Positions 17,828 to 27,264 of a DNA stretch of 64,000 bases are shown in pieces. The DNA comes from Opitutales bacterium (GTDB lineage: Bacteria; Verrucomicrobiota; Verrucomicrobiia; Opitutales; Seribacteraceae). A program made the translations under genes and the position numbers. Position 1 is the first letter of the stretch, and every line of letters starts with the position of its first letter. The stretch is from the NCBI GenBank assembly GCA_028101545.1, contig JAOHKZ010000005.1, positions 1-64,000 of the forward strand, given 5' to 3'. The notes under the pieces are model-generated. The model was not told the DNA's origin. It did no database searches and saw only the letters and a program-made list of their open reading frames with translations.

Positions 17828-19396
17828 TTACTTCGATAAAACTCTTTTGATTGGAGCAGGGTATGGTGCGGGCTTCGGATCCAGATAAGGTATCAGATAT
17901 CGTGGGTCCGGCTTGGTACCTGCGGGTGCACGCTCAAGAGGCCAGGCAAACACCTCACTGGCATCCCGGTCTGATTTATTGAGTCGTGGCAAAGTCACAG
18001 ACCATTGATCGAGTTTCTTTCGCAATCGTTCAGCGACCTTTGCGTCCGATTCAATACGATTGTTTATCTCATATGGGTCGTTGGCTAAATTAAACAACAT
18101 CTCCTGCCGAGTGGACCGCCATAGTTTCCAATCACCAATACGGACTACCTGAGTGTGCCAGAACTCCCAGAACATCGGTTTCGGCCTTTTAATTCTGGAG
18201 ACCTCGCCGGTCAACCGAGGAAGCAAATCCACGCCATCAAACTCTTGAGGAATCAAACCGCCTCCGGCCTTGAGGGTTGTTGCTGTGAGATCAAGCGTGG
18301 TCACCATCTCTTGAATTACCGTGCCGGGAATAATTTTCTCTTTCCAGTAAGCAAACATGGGTACCCGTATCCCCCCCTCGAACAGGCTGCCTTTCTCACC
18401 ACGCATGGGCACATTGTTCGATCCATTCCAGACTCCGCCTTTTGTTCCCGGTGCCCCTGCAGGAAGACCCGGTTCTTCTCTACCCATTTTACTTGGGGCC
18501 CCATTATCGCTGGCGAAGAGAACCATTGTGTTCTCTTCAAGGCCGTGCTCACGAAGTTTGGTCATCACTCCACCCACTGCGTCGTCAATGGATTTGATCA
18601 GTGCCAGACCCATCCTTCTGCGATCATCTCTCCAATTATCATAATGCGGATAATCGAGCTTGGGAAATTTCTTGTAATAAGGATCTGACTTCTTGATCAG
18701 AGGGATGTGCGGAGCATAGAGAGGCAGGTAGAGAAAGAACGGTTTATCTCCAGTCTGGCTGAAGTCGATAAAAGATTCACCGTACTTACCCTGAAGGATC
18801 ACACGATTGGCGATGCCCTTGGGCAAGCCATTTCTCTTCTGATGCTCCGCAGACTTGCCATCGAGCGAAAGATTGGTTGATCCGCTTTCCATGGAACCGA
18901 CCCAGTAGTAGTCAAAGCCACGAGCCCGCGGATCGTGCTTTGGGTTTGAACTGTTTGACGGTCCCAAGTGCCACTTACCGGAGAAGCCGGTGAGATAGCC
19001 CAGTTTTTTCATCCGGTCCGCAATCGTAAGTACTGGTTTGCCCTGCATATCCGTACCTTTTGGATAAATTCGGGGCATACGACCACTACCCTCACCCGCA
19101 TCGCTTTGGTTGTGTGGAAAAGCAAACTCATTCTGTACCCGTCCAATCATCAACCCGGCACGTGAAGGCACACACTGCGGGGCCGAACTGTAGCCTGCGG
19201 TCATTAAAGCTCCTCCGCGGGCAAGCTGATCCATAATCGGTGTATCAACATGTTTGTCGATACCAAGTGCACCCAGGTCAGTGTATCCATAATCATCCGT
19301 GTAGATCAGAATAACATTTGGTTTCTTCTCTTCAGCAGAAGCCAGAAAGCCGAATACCAGAAAGAGTGAAAATCCTAGGAGTTTATATTTTTTCAT
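17828..19396 (-). CDS. Exported S1 sulfatase
   Basis: 522 aa with signal peptide LLGFSLFLVFGFLASA. The motif YTDDYGYTDLG replaces the more common DDQGYGDLG but keeps both metal-binding Asp residues. The formylglycine site is C75-V-P-S-R followed by AGLMIGR, and GKWHLGP and ASDNGAP are present. It is preceded by the LamG-like protein gene (65-nt gap) and followed after 6 nt by another sulfatase, forming a three-gene unit. Confidence 0.92.
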   Translation of the reverse strand: MKKYKLLGFSLFLVFGFLASAEEKKPNVILIYTDDYGYTDLGALGIDKHVDTPIMDQLARGGALMTAGYSSAPQCVPSRAGLMIGRVQNEFAFPHNQSDAGEGSGRMPRIYPKGTDMQGKPVLTIADRMKKLGYLTGFSGKWHLGPSNSSNPKHDPRARGFDYYWVGSMESGSTNLSLDGKSAEHQKRNGLPKGIANRVILQGKYGESFIDFSQTGDKPFFLYLPLYAPHIPLIKKSDPYYKKFPKLDYPHYDNWRDDRRRMGLALIKSIDDAVGGVMTKLREHGLEENTMVLFASDNGAPSKMGREEPGLPAGAPGTKGGVWNGSNNVPMRGEKGSLFEGGIRVPMFAYWKEKIIPGTVIQEMVTTLDLTATTLKAGGGLIPQEFDGVDLLPRLTGEVSRIKRPKPMFWEFWHTQVVRIGDWKLWRSTRQEMLFNLANDPYEINNRIESDAKVAERLRKKLDQWSVTLPRLNKSDRDASEVFAWPLERAPAGTKPDPRYLIPYLDPKPAPYPAPIKRVLSK

Positions 19397-19461
19397 TTTA
19401 AAAGAGCTGACCTCCCGTTCGAAGCCTTATGAAGATCTAACCGAGATTAAGAAAAGGGGGT

Positions 19462-20208
19462 CTAGTCTGTACAGTCCCAAAGTCTTATAGAATCAAAAAG
19501 GATCTCGCATTCGGGACCACCCTTGAAGGTGAATCTAGGCCCGAGTTTATCCTTGGGATTTATAATCGTCACCTTTTCGTGCTCATAGGTATTTCCATGA
19601 CCATTAACCAATACGCGAATCTTCCCCAATTCGTATTCGATCACCAAATCGATCCATTTATTTAATGCCATGTCAGATTCAGGCTCAAAGAAGGAGGGTC
19701 CGTCGGGAAGTTTCACGCGGTGCCCACCGTCTTTTACAATCCCAAGATTAATCATATGATGACCGATCTGAAAGGACGGACGTCCTGTCGTAAGCTCAGA
19801 CTTGGCAAACTGATAGCGTAAATGCATTACGAACTTTTCAGGAATTCGGTTAATGTGCACAACGGGTTCCAAACCCAGGTGGTGATCCCGTTTAAGGGCC
19901 TTCATTGCCTCCTCCTTGGATTTAAAAAGAGGACCGACCGTCAATATCCCATCCTTGATCTTCTTCCCCTTGGGTTGCCCCCAAAACTCTTTGTTTATAG
20001 GACCATTAAAATCATCGGAATAAATCAGTTTCCCCGATTTAAAAAGTTCGGATTTGAAACTGGATGCACCCCTGTCGTCAATTAGGGATAATTCTGAACG
20101 CCTTTGTTTTTCGATTTCAAAATTATTTCTTGGATCCGAAGGACTTTCAGTGGCAAAAACAGGACACAGTGTGAAAAGAAGACAATAGATTGGAGGAAGT
20201 AATTTCAT
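19462..20208 (-). CDS. Secreted LamG/DUF1080-like beta-sandwich protein
   Basis: 248 aa with signal peptide LPPIYCLLFTLCPVFA. From about residue 60 the sequence (LIYSDDFNGPINKEFWG, then strands ending in CEILFDSIRLWD) has the pattern of concanavalin-A-like jelly-roll proteins of the LamG/DUF1080 type: an N-terminal 'DDFNG' strand and a C-terminal 'FDSIRLW' strand. No catalytic residues can be assigned. It lies between two sulfatases on the same strand, which suggests a polysaccharide-binding or 3-keto-sugar role. The weak match leaves the family open. Confidence 0.65.
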   Translation of the reverse strand: MKLLPPIYCLLFTLCPVFATESPSDPRNNFEIEKQRRSELSLIDDRGASSFKSELFKSGKLIYSDDFNGPINKEFWGQPKGKKIKDGILTVGPLFKSKEEAMKALKRDHHLGLEPVVHINRIPEKFVMHLRYQFAKSELTTGRPSFQIGHHMINLGIVKDGGHRVKLPDGPSFFEPESDMALNKWIDLVIEYELGKIRVLVNGHGNTYEHEKVTIINPKDKLGPRFTFKGGPECEILFDSIRLWDCTD

Positions 20209-20380
20209 AATAATTTATATGTTCTGAGCTTTCATTTTCTTACTCTTCAATCATTTCCTCCAGTCAAATCCTTACCATTACACGTTTCAAACGCATCTGT
20301 ATCCACGCATACGCATACTTATTTTTTGTAGGCAATCAGAAATGGACAAATCCACTCATTCTTTTTTAAAATCGAAATAC

Positions 20381-21925
20381 TTATGGTTTCTTTACCTTGA
20401 TACCTTTTGATTGAATTTGAGGACTCCAGTCGGGAATCCCTTTTTCAGCGAGTTGTTTATCATAAAGTAATTGGAGATGGTGTTTACCCGAAGCAATCCG
20501 GGGCAAGCCTTCATTGACGAGATAGCTCTCTGTCGAGTCCCACCATTGATCAAATTCCTTTTTCATTCTTTCCGCCACTTCAGGATGAACTTTGATTAAG
20601 TTTTTGGTTTCGCCTGGGTCTTTTGAAATATCACTCAACCACGGACCTGCACTGTCCATTTCGAAAACAAGACGCCAACGGGAATTACGCACGGATGCAC
20701 CGTAATACTTTGCTTCTGCCCGGGTGGGCTTTCCTCTTCCACCACCTCCCCAACGTCCTCGATGAGAAAAAAGCGTTCGATCTTTCCATTTTGATTTGGA
20801 GTTCTGCAATAACGGTACAAGTGACCGGCCTTTTGGAGTTAGGTTACTCTTGGGAACCTCGACACCGGCAAGTTGGCAAAAAGTTCGGTATAAATCGATA
20901 TGTGAAGTTAATGCGGATATATCCACACCCTCTCCCAGCATTCCTTTCCAATACCAGAATGAAGGAACACGCGTTCCTCCTTCCCAGTTGGTATCTTTGG
21001 TGCCTCTCATTCCGGCATTCCATGCGATCAACCGTCCTTTCTCTTTATGACCGATGCCTTTCATGGCCATGCCATTATCCGTCATAAAAATAATCAGGGT
21101 ATCTTCCAGAGCATTCCACTGCTTCAGTTTATCCATGAGAATGCCCATATTATGATCAATATTTTCAATCATACCATAGCGGGCAGCCGTAGAATTATCG
21201 TAGCCCTCATCAAGAAAACGCTTTTTATATTTCTCTGGGGCAATCAGTGGGCCATGCGGTGCATTAAGGGAGAGATAAGCGAAAAAAGAGTGCTGATCGT
21301 CATACTGATTTTTCATCCAGCTAATCGCTGCCTGAAAGAACAAATCTGTACAGAATCCCTTGGTCTTCACGATGGTCTTGTTGTGCAAAAGTACATTGTC
21401 GAAATATTTATTGTTGGCATTTTCCTTAAAGTCTCCAAATCCAGATTGCCCAATACCCCCTGCACCATGCATGAGTACCTCATGAAAGCCGCGGTTTTGA
21501 GGTAAATATTCATCCCCATCACCTAGGTGCCACTTCCCAAACAATCCAGTTTGATACCCACCTTTTTGTAATGCCTCTGGAAAAGTTATCACTTCCGGAG
21601 CAAGACGATCTCGCTGCATGAGGGTATGACTCACGCCAACCTCAAAAGGTAAGCGACCACTCATGATTGCAGCCCGCGTGGGTGAACATGTGGGACTGAC
21701 CTGAAAATCGGTAAATCTTGTAGAGGCCTTGTAAAGATTATCAATATTTGGAGTACGCAAAATCGTATTACCCATACAGGAAAGGTCTCCCATTCCCTGA
21801 TCGTCCGTAAGAACAAAGATAATGTTCGGACGACTACCATCCAGTGGCTTTAAAGATTTACCTTGTGCTAGGCTAAAAGCTGACGAAATCAGCATTAAAA
21901 GAAGCAGTTCACTTCGATATTTCAT
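20381..21925 (-). CDS. Exported S1 sulfatase, 'SPTCSPTR' group
   Basis: 514 aa with signal peptide ELLLLMLISSAFSLAQG. LTDDQGMGDLSCMG and C80-S-P-T-R are followed by AAIMSGRLPFEVGVSHT. It matches domain 1 of the double sulfatase almost motif for motif (HEVLMHGAGGIGQ, KGFCTD, YGMIENID), so the two are close paralogues within this window. The C-terminus ends GIKVKKP. The 172-bp gap to the LamG-like gene suggests that gene may have its own promoter. Confidence 0.92.
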   Translation of the reverse strand: MKYRSELLLLMLISSAFSLAQGKSLKPLDGSRPNIIFVLTDDQGMGDLSCMGNTILRTPNIDNLYKASTRFTDFQVSPTCSPTRAAIMSGRLPFEVGVSHTLMQRDRLAPEVITFPEALQKGGYQTGLFGKWHLGDGDEYLPQNRGFHEVLMHGAGGIGQSGFGDFKENANNKYFDNVLLHNKTIVKTKGFCTDLFFQAAISWMKNQYDDQHSFFAYLSLNAPHGPLIAPEKYKKRFLDEGYDNSTAARYGMIENIDHNMGILMDKLKQWNALEDTLIIFMTDNGMAMKGIGHKEKGRLIAWNAGMRGTKDTNWEGGTRVPSFWYWKGMLGEGVDISALTSHIDLYRTFCQLAGVEVPKSNLTPKGRSLVPLLQNSKSKWKDRTLFSHRGRWGGGGRGKPTRAEAKYYGASVRNSRWRLVFEMDSAGPWLSDISKDPGETKNLIKVHPEVAERMKKEFDQWWDSTESYLVNEGLPRIASGKHHLQLLYDKQLAEKGIPDWSPQIQSKGIKVKKP

Positions 21926-22148
21926 TTATTTAAAGGAGGGAGTAATAAAGGGTTATGATTTGAAAGGATGGCTATCGATATTAAGTTAAAGTCCTTTACT
22001 GTCTTGGTAAAGATTATCCTCTATTCTAGGAAGGTAAATGCTGCAGAAGCTTGGCGATTTGACTAGTTATTTTTACCGTAAAAACCTAAGCTTAGACAAT
22101 CCAATTAAAACTACGCACAACTAGAGCTACAATCCAAAAGATTTCATT

Positions 22149-22391
22149 ATGATAACTTACGACTACCACTGCGATGAAAACGGTGAAACAATTACTGTGA
22201 GTCACAGTATCCAGGAAACTCTGACCAACTGGGGGCAACTATGCTCGCTGGCCAACCATCACATGGGACAAACTCCACCACATACTCCCATTCGCCGGCT
22301 GATTTCCTGTCAGGAAACAGAAGCGGATGAATCCACTCTTTCGATGTTTTCAAAATCGAAATCCAGTGGCGGTGGATGCAGTTGCTGCTAA
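22149..22391 (+). CDS. FmdB-like zinc-ribbon small protein
   Basis: 80 aa. The opening MITYDYHCDENGETITVSHS resembles FmdB-type putative regulators (family opening: aromatic residue, YxC, then a CxxCG-like ribbon), but the usual second Cys of the first knuckle is replaced ('CDENGE'). C32 and C54 remain, and the C-terminus is Cys/Gly-rich (GGGCSCC). The gene stands alone on the + strand between two - strand units, with its own terminator. It may bind metal; whether it regulates transcription is unknown. Confidence 0.7.
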   Translation: MITYDYHCDENGETITVSHSIQETLTNWGQLCSLANHHMGQTPPHTPIRRLISCQETEADESTLSMFSKSKSSGGGCSCC

Positions 22392-22412
22392 ATCTTAAAT
22401 TTAGCAATTTTT
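22386..22412 (+). terminator. Rho-independent terminator after the zinc-ribbon gene
   Basis: TGCTAAAT (22386-22393) pairs perfectly with ATTTAGCA (22399-22406) around a 5-nt loop CTTAA, followed by ATTTTT. The left arm overlaps the stop codon of the small gene. The ThuA gene converges from the other side, 45 nt away. Confidence 0.75.
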
Positions 22413-22456
22413 CAGATCGTCAATCTTTACCCTTGGTTGGCTATTAATTGCCTCCC

Positions 22457-23308
22457 CTACTTAATCAACTGAGCAATCGAAGGAACTCCTTTTTCAGGAA
22501 CATCCACTCCACAGGTCCATACGATCGCGTTGAGTATTACGGTACGCCAATTGTCTCTCGCCCAGGTGTTGTGATAGTGCCCACCGGTTGTACCAAAACC
22601 ACGGCCTTTACCATTGGGACGCTCATAGGCCCAACCAATATGCTGAATTTCTCCAGCGGCCATGGATTTACGGACATGAGGATTGTTTGAATGAGGACCA
22701 TCCTTACGGTTCATGGTTTCCTTGGGAGGGTGAGCTGAAAGAATTGGAGTAACTCCCTTCATTTCGGGCTGAAAGCGCATGTGAAAATACCACTCGTCCT
22801 TTTGGGTAAATGGTTTAACTCCACGGGTAATCGGATGCTTGGGAAGGGACTTAAAGTCAGCAGTCCAGTGAGGATTGACTGACCAATGAGTCTCAAAATA
22901 GCCACCCATGGCTTCACGCATGAGAACTCCTGCCCGTCCAATTGGTACCTCCACGGCATAGTGCATAAAAACAAAACCGACTCCGGAATCGATTAGTTTC
23001 TCGAACTGATCCAGATGCTTCATCACCAGATGCCCTTTACCACCGTTACAAAAGATCACCACGGAATCAGCTCCAGCGAAAGCCTTGGCATCGGTGGGCC
23101 ACCCTTTGTACTGGGCTGTATCAAAACCTAACCCACTCTCTTCGAGTGCGTTGGCAAGAATGGCATTACCGCTCTCATGAGCGTGAACCGCCGTGTTTTT
23201 ACCCTTATCAGCAAGAAAAACGACTTTCTTGTTTTTAGCAAAAGACAGGGAAGAAAAAGCCAGAACTGACAGCGTGAAAGCGAGGAGAATGCGTGGTAGT
23301 GATTTCAT
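22457..23308 (-). CDS. ThuA-like domain secreted protein
   Basis: 283 aa from the ATG at 23308, chosen because it starts directly at the signal peptide (LPRILLAFTLSVLAFSSLSFA); the track start adds 27 unlikely residues. The rest is a ThuA-type class-I glutamine-amidotransferase-like fold: KKVVFLADKG, then ADSVVIFCNGGKGH, FMHYAVEVP, and the family-typical 'GGHYHNTWARDNWRTVILNAIVW' region near the end. ThuA proteins act in the 3-keto sugar route for disaccharides in rhizobia; the enzymatic step here is unproven. It is last in a unit running esterase > PhoD-like > sulfatase > ThuA. Confidence 0.82.
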   Translation of the reverse strand: MKSLPRILLAFTLSVLAFSSLSFAKNKKVVFLADKGKNTAVHAHESGNAILANALEESGLGFDTAQYKGWPTDAKAFAGADSVVIFCNGGKGHLVMKHLDQFEKLIDSGVGFVFMHYAVEVPIGRAGVLMREAMGGYFETHWSVNPHWTADFKSLPKHPITRGVKPFTQKDEWYFHMRFQPEMKGVTPILSAHPPKETMNRKDGPHSNNPHVRKSMAAGEIQHIGWAYERPNGKGRGFGTTGGHYHNTWARDNWRTVILNAIVWTCGVDVPEKGVPSIAQLIK

Positions 23309-23421
23309 TAGGTTAATTTTGATAATAATATTGGAAACGAATACTAAAATTTCGGGTTTCTGATAAGCATAATTTGGATACACATCCATCTTATTAAATC
23401 ATAGAGATATTAATAGATTGT

Positions 23422-24804
23422 TTATTTCTTTTTCGGTGGACGAATAATTTCCGGAATTGGATGCTTGGTAAGATAGGGTTCCTGATGTGGGAGAAGATCA
23501 TCCCCCTGTGCTGTGGTCCATTTTTTTAATTCAGATCTGAGCTCAGATAGCTTGCTCTGAAATTTTTTCTTTTTGGCTAAATTATTGAGTTCACTGGGAT
23601 CTTTCTGCAAATCAAAGAGTTCAAACTCTGGCCGTGTGTGATACCTCTTCACGATTTCAGCCGCTTTGGGATCGGTCCTGGCGGCATCGTACCAGGAATA
23701 CCAGTAAGCTCCACGCCCGTCCGAGCGTAAGCGGTCAGAATGATTGGTATGATAGGCATCCGGCCGAAGATTGTGGATGTATTTGTGATGCCCCTTCCTA
23801 ACACTCCGAATAGGAAAAATGTTCATTTCCTTATCTCCTGTATTGGTCGTAAAAATCATTTTTCGATGGGTCTTGCTCTTGCCCAAAAGAACGGGAGCGA
23901 AAGATTTCCCATCGATACCCTGGTGTACATTCCCTCCAGCAAGATCAATAAGAGTGGGTAGAATATCCACCCAACTGACCATGGCACCGGTTCGTACATT
24001 GGCTTTAATCTTATCGGGCCAGCGAACCTGCAAAGGCACCCGAGTTCCATAATCATAAAGATTCCACTTGCCAAATGGCCATTGCCCACCGTGATCGCTG
24101 GTAAAAAGAAAGATGAAATCGTTACCGAATTTCTTCTCCGCAAATTTTAACACCCGGCCCATTTCCTGATCCATTCCTTCAATATCTGTTAGATATCGGG
24201 CCCAGTGTTCGCGGGTCTCTTTGGTATCGATAAAAAAGGATGGCAGGGTCACCTTTTTCGGATCGAAATTCATTTCCTTGGTCCATTCCACATGAGGCCT
24301 TCTATCCCCAACCAGTAAACAAATGGGTCCATCAATTTTATTGTTCTTAAAATACTTCTCCACCTCCACGCACATATCAGTCCTTTTGGGTTCGTTAAAA
24401 TCAAGACCTTCAAACTTCTTATTGCCATGTGCAATCTTACCAAAGGAAGCAATGTGGTAGCCCATCTTTTTTAAAATGGGAGGAAGGAATTTGGTCCCCG
24501 TTTTTACCTTACTGTGATTGGGGTGAGCCCCATGCCGTGCGGGCATTAATCCGGTTAGTAAGGAGAATCTGCTTGGACAGCAACTGGGTGAAGCCACATA
24601 GGCATCATCAAAAGTCATTCCCTCTGCGGCCAGTCTTTCCATGGTGGGAGTGCGGGCATCCTTCGATCCATGAATGGAAGTGTCCCACCTGCCGAGATCA
24701 TCGGAGATAAAGACCACGATATTCGGCTTCTTGTTCCCAGTGAGAAATGAAGACACCGAAAATAAGGAAACTATTAATAGTAGGGTATATTTTGTAATGC
24801 TCAT
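23422..24804 (-). CDS. Exported S1 sulfatase, sulfamidase-like
   Basis: 460 aa with signal peptide YTLLLIVSLFSVSSFLTG. FISDDLGRWDTSIHG and the formylglycine motif C75-C-P-S-R, followed by FSLLTGLMPARHGAHP, resemble the N-sulfoglucosamine sulfohydrolase (sulfamidase) group rather than arylsulfatase A. TSDHGGQWPFGKWNLYD supports that subgroup, which uses SDHG rather than SDNG. The C-terminus is basic (RPPKKK). It starts 23 nt after the PhoD-like gene, so the pair is probably co-transcribed. Confidence 0.9.
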   Translation of the reverse strand: MSITKYTLLLIVSLFSVSSFLTGNKKPNIVVFISDDLGRWDTSIHGSKDARTPTMERLAAEGMTFDDAYVASPSCCPSRFSLLTGLMPARHGAHPNHSKVKTGTKFLPPILKKMGYHIASFGKIAHGNKKFEGLDFNEPKRTDMCVEVEKYFKNNKIDGPICLLVGDRRPHVEWTKEMNFDPKKVTLPSFFIDTKETREHWARYLTDIEGMDQEMGRVLKFAEKKFGNDFIFLFTSDHGGQWPFGKWNLYDYGTRVPLQVRWPDKIKANVRTGAMVSWVDILPTLIDLAGGNVHQGIDGKSFAPVLLGKSKTHRKMIFTTNTGDKEMNIFPIRSVRKGHHKYIHNLRPDAYHTNHSDRLRSDGRGAYWYSWYDAARTDPKAAEIVKRYHTRPEFELFDLQKDPSELNNLAKKKKFQSKLSELRSELKKWTTAQGDDLLPHQEPYLTKHPIPEIIRPPKKK

Positions 24805-24827
24805 AGAAGGAGTTTTGTCTGTGAGGT

Positions 24828-26327
24828 TTAAGCGGGAGGAGTAAGCTCACTCCGTTTCAGCGATAGTTCGTAGAGGACCTTACCGCTTTCATGAATAAGA
24901 CGATAATTAACTTCCGGATCAGGAAGTGATGCATCAACATTCAGCTCGCCGAAAGCATAGGTTGAATCGAATGCATACAGAGCATCCGGGTGTTTCATTG
25001 CTCCGCTTGCTGGCCCGCTTCGTCCGCCGAGAGTAGCTGCTTCAAATTCATAAAAGGTATGACCGGAAGGACGGGAAATACGAAATCCGCAGGCTCCGTG
25101 GCGGTCACCTGACAACAGAAGCACCCCGGGTATACGGTTCTTTTCGATAAACTGAAAGAGTTCTTCCCTCCCCTCAGGGTCAAATTTTCCCCATGAATCT
25201 TTTCCTTTGCTTATATGATCGGTCCACATGGTCCCGCAGGTAATAATGATGAATTCTCCCTTACAATCAAGTAACTGTTCCTTGAGCCATTCCGTTTGTC
25301 CATTGCCCAGAAAACCCCGCTTTTCACCGGTTCGAAAATAACGGTTATCCAACATGATCACATCGCAAGGACCGAGACGGGTTCTGAAGAAGATACCACC
25401 CCGGTCATCATTGAAACCAACACTTGGGTTGTTCCATGCCTGTGAGAAAACTTTCCGGACCGCCAGGCGGTCTTTATTCGTACAGTTTTTCGGAATCCCC
25501 GATCGGTCATTATCAAAGTAATCATGATCATCCCAGGATGTGAAAGTCGGAATTGAGCCGGACAAATTCTGCCACGCGGGAAAAAGATCACGAATTTGAT
25601 AGTCTGAACGATGCTTCCCCACATGTTCATTCTTATCCTGTGAACCGAGATCACCATACATCAATAAAGCGGATGGCTTATGCTTAAGAATACGGTCCGC
25701 CTGCTTCTGGTTTCCCAATCCCCAACGGTGTGGACAGGTCCCGAACGCAATGCGGATTTTTTGATCAACCGGCAAAGTGGTAATGGAAGTTTTTACGGGA
25801 ATTGAAATTGGCTCACCATCAATCAAAACCTCATAGGAATAGGATTTGCCCGGCTTGAGACCATCCACTTGCACGGATGCCACCAGATCGGATTCCTCAC
25901 TGCTTTCCACCGGACCAAAAATTTTGGATGATCCTTTCATTTTGATCTTAACTTTCACCGAGGAAGGACGAACCGTGCGTACCCAGACCTTGGCTCCGTT
26001 TTGAGTCACACATCCAAGCATGGGTCCTCCGAGGTGGCGGATATTATGTCTTTTGCAAAACTCCTGTACATCTCGATCACGGGCTACATCTGCATAAGTG
26101 CATTTTTTTGATTGAGACAGTGCTGTATCGATCAGAGTGAAAAGTTTCTGAACGACTTTGGGCTGCTTTCCCCAAAGATTCAATAATTCCAAGCCATCAA
26201 TCTTACTTAGTAGATTACCCGGACTGTATCCGTTAAGTGCTGATGAATTGTCCGCCCTGAGAGAAAAATTGGTTAAAGCCAAAGAACCGGAAGATGCCAG
26301 AAATGACCTCCGAGATATATCCTTCAT
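24828..26327 (-). CDS. PhoD-like metallophosphatase, Tat-exported
   Basis: 499 aa. The N-terminus has a Tat-type SRRSFLA motif. A beta-sandwich PhoD N-terminal region (~95-195; GAKVWVRT, VDGLKPGKSYSYEV) precedes the phosphatase core: FGTCPH, YGDLGSQDKN, WDDHDYFDND, MLDNRYFR and LSGDRHGACGF supply the metal-binding Asp, Asn and His residues of the family. PhoD enzymes are Ca/Fe phosphodiesterase/alkaline phosphatases; in this setting a role on substituted sugars or in phosphate scavenging is equally possible. It sits 25 nt after the esterase gene and 23 nt before a sulfatase. Confidence 0.85.
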   Translation of the reverse strand: MKDISRRSFLASSGSLALTNFSLRADNSSALNGYSPGNLLSKIDGLELLNLWGKQPKVVQKLFTLIDTALSQSKKCTYADVARDRDVQEFCKRHNIRHLGGPMLGCVTQNGAKVWVRTVRPSSVKVKIKMKGSSKIFGPVESSEESDLVASVQVDGLKPGKSYSYEVLIDGEPISIPVKTSITTLPVDQKIRIAFGTCPHRWGLGNQKQADRILKHKPSALLMYGDLGSQDKNEHVGKHRSDYQIRDLFPAWQNLSGSIPTFTSWDDHDYFDNDRSGIPKNCTNKDRLAVRKVFSQAWNNPSVGFNDDRGGIFFRTRLGPCDVIMLDNRYFRTGEKRGFLGNGQTEWLKEQLLDCKGEFIIITCGTMWTDHISKGKDSWGKFDPEGREELFQFIEKNRIPGVLLLSGDRHGACGFRISRPSGHTFYEFEAATLGGRSGPASGAMKHPDALYAFDSTYAFGELNVDASLPDPEVNYRLIHESGKVLYELSLKRSELTPPA

Positions 26328-26352
26328 TCTGTAAAGATTTTGAGGGACCCGG

Positions 26353-27195
26353 CTATTTCAGGGTAGCTGGACCTTTAAGGTATCCAAGGGAAACCAAAAA
26401 CTTGTCCACCTCGAGCATAGTCTCTGTGTACATTGCATTGAAGAAACCATGCTTTGCATCTTTGTACCAGTGGAGATCGCAACGGCCACCCACCTTCTCG
26501 ATCTTCTTCTTGAATAATTCTCCGGTCGCAACTGGAATGAGAGTGTCCTTCGTTCCGCAAATAAAAATGGTGGGGGGGATTCCTTTTTTAATATTATGCA
26601 TGGGGGAAAAGTCTTTCCAGTACTCCTTCACTCGGGAGTGTCCATATCCCTTTTCACTGTTATCGATTACCGGATTGAAGAGCAGAAGGGCCTGGGGTTT
26701 AGGGCTGATAGATAAGTCGTCACTTGATTCATCAAATGCTTTGATCGTCGCCGTTGTGGCAGCCACATGTCCACCGGCTGACCCTCCGCCCGCAATGATC
26801 TTTTCTGGATCCACTCCTAATTTCACCGCATTTCCACGTATCCAGCGAACCGCCGATTTGCCGTCACTGACGCAGGCTTTTGGCTCAGTCTTATGTTTAC
26901 TTTTCGTCCGATAGTCCGCAGCAAAAGCAACCATACCACGGGATGCCAGATAATCCGCATGCCTGGAAAACTGGGTGTATGTTCCACCATTCCATCCACC
27001 CCCGAAGAAAAAGACCACCGCCGGCCGCTTATCGGTCTTTTTCCAATTATCCGGAAAATAGGTATGAAGAAAAAGTTTTCCCTGCGGAGTATTTTTGTAC
27101 TCAAGAACTTCATCGGGGCTTACCTTATCCCGGGCAAATAAACTCAGTGAGAAAAGGGTCGTTAAAAAAAGAATGGATGAGTATCTAAAAATCAT
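26353..27195 (-). CDS. Secreted alpha/beta-hydrolase esterase (BD-FAE/acetyl-xylan-esterase-like)
   Basis: 280 aa from the ATG at 27195, which begins the signal peptide (RYSSILFLTTLFSLSLFA); the track start lies 63 codons upstream and would overlap the divergent sulfatase gene. The oxyanion-hole motif FFGGGW, nucleophile GGGS139AGG, a probable acid in CGTKDTLIPV and the His in KHGFFN form a full triad. Family members remove acyl groups from plant and algal polysaccharides or lipids. It is first in a - strand unit ending with ThuA, and is transcribed away from the sulfatase at 27265. Confidence 0.85.
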   Translation of the reverse strand: MIFRYSSILFLTTLFSLSLFARDKVSPDEVLEYKNTPQGKLFLHTYFPDNWKKTDKRPAVVFFFGGGWNGGTYTQFSRHADYLASRGMVAFAADYRTKSKHKTEPKACVSDGKSAVRWIRGNAVKLGVDPEKIIAGGGSAGGHVAATTATIKAFDESSDDLSISPKPQALLLFNPVIDNSEKGYGHSRVKEYWKDFSPMHNIKKGIPPTIFICGTKDTLIPVATGELFKKKIEKVGGRCDLHWYKDAKHGFFNAMYTETMLEVDKFLVSLGYLKGPATLK

Positions 27196-27264
27196 CTTCC
27201 AAAGATGATTCGATTCAGTAAAACTGACAAGAGCACAATCCTCTGATACCAAATATAATCCATT
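27196..27264. promoter_or_regulatory. 69-bp divergent promoter region
   Basis: The esterase unit (-) and the iduronate-sulfatase-like gene (+) start back to back 69 bp apart, so both promoters must lie here or inside the flanking genes. No standard sigma-70 boxes or Shine-Dalgarno sites could be defended. Confidence 0.4.

Noticed and set aside
18155-18688. 177-aa + strand ORF opposite a sulfatase
   Set aside because: Antisense to conserved sulfatase sequence, no recognisable domain.
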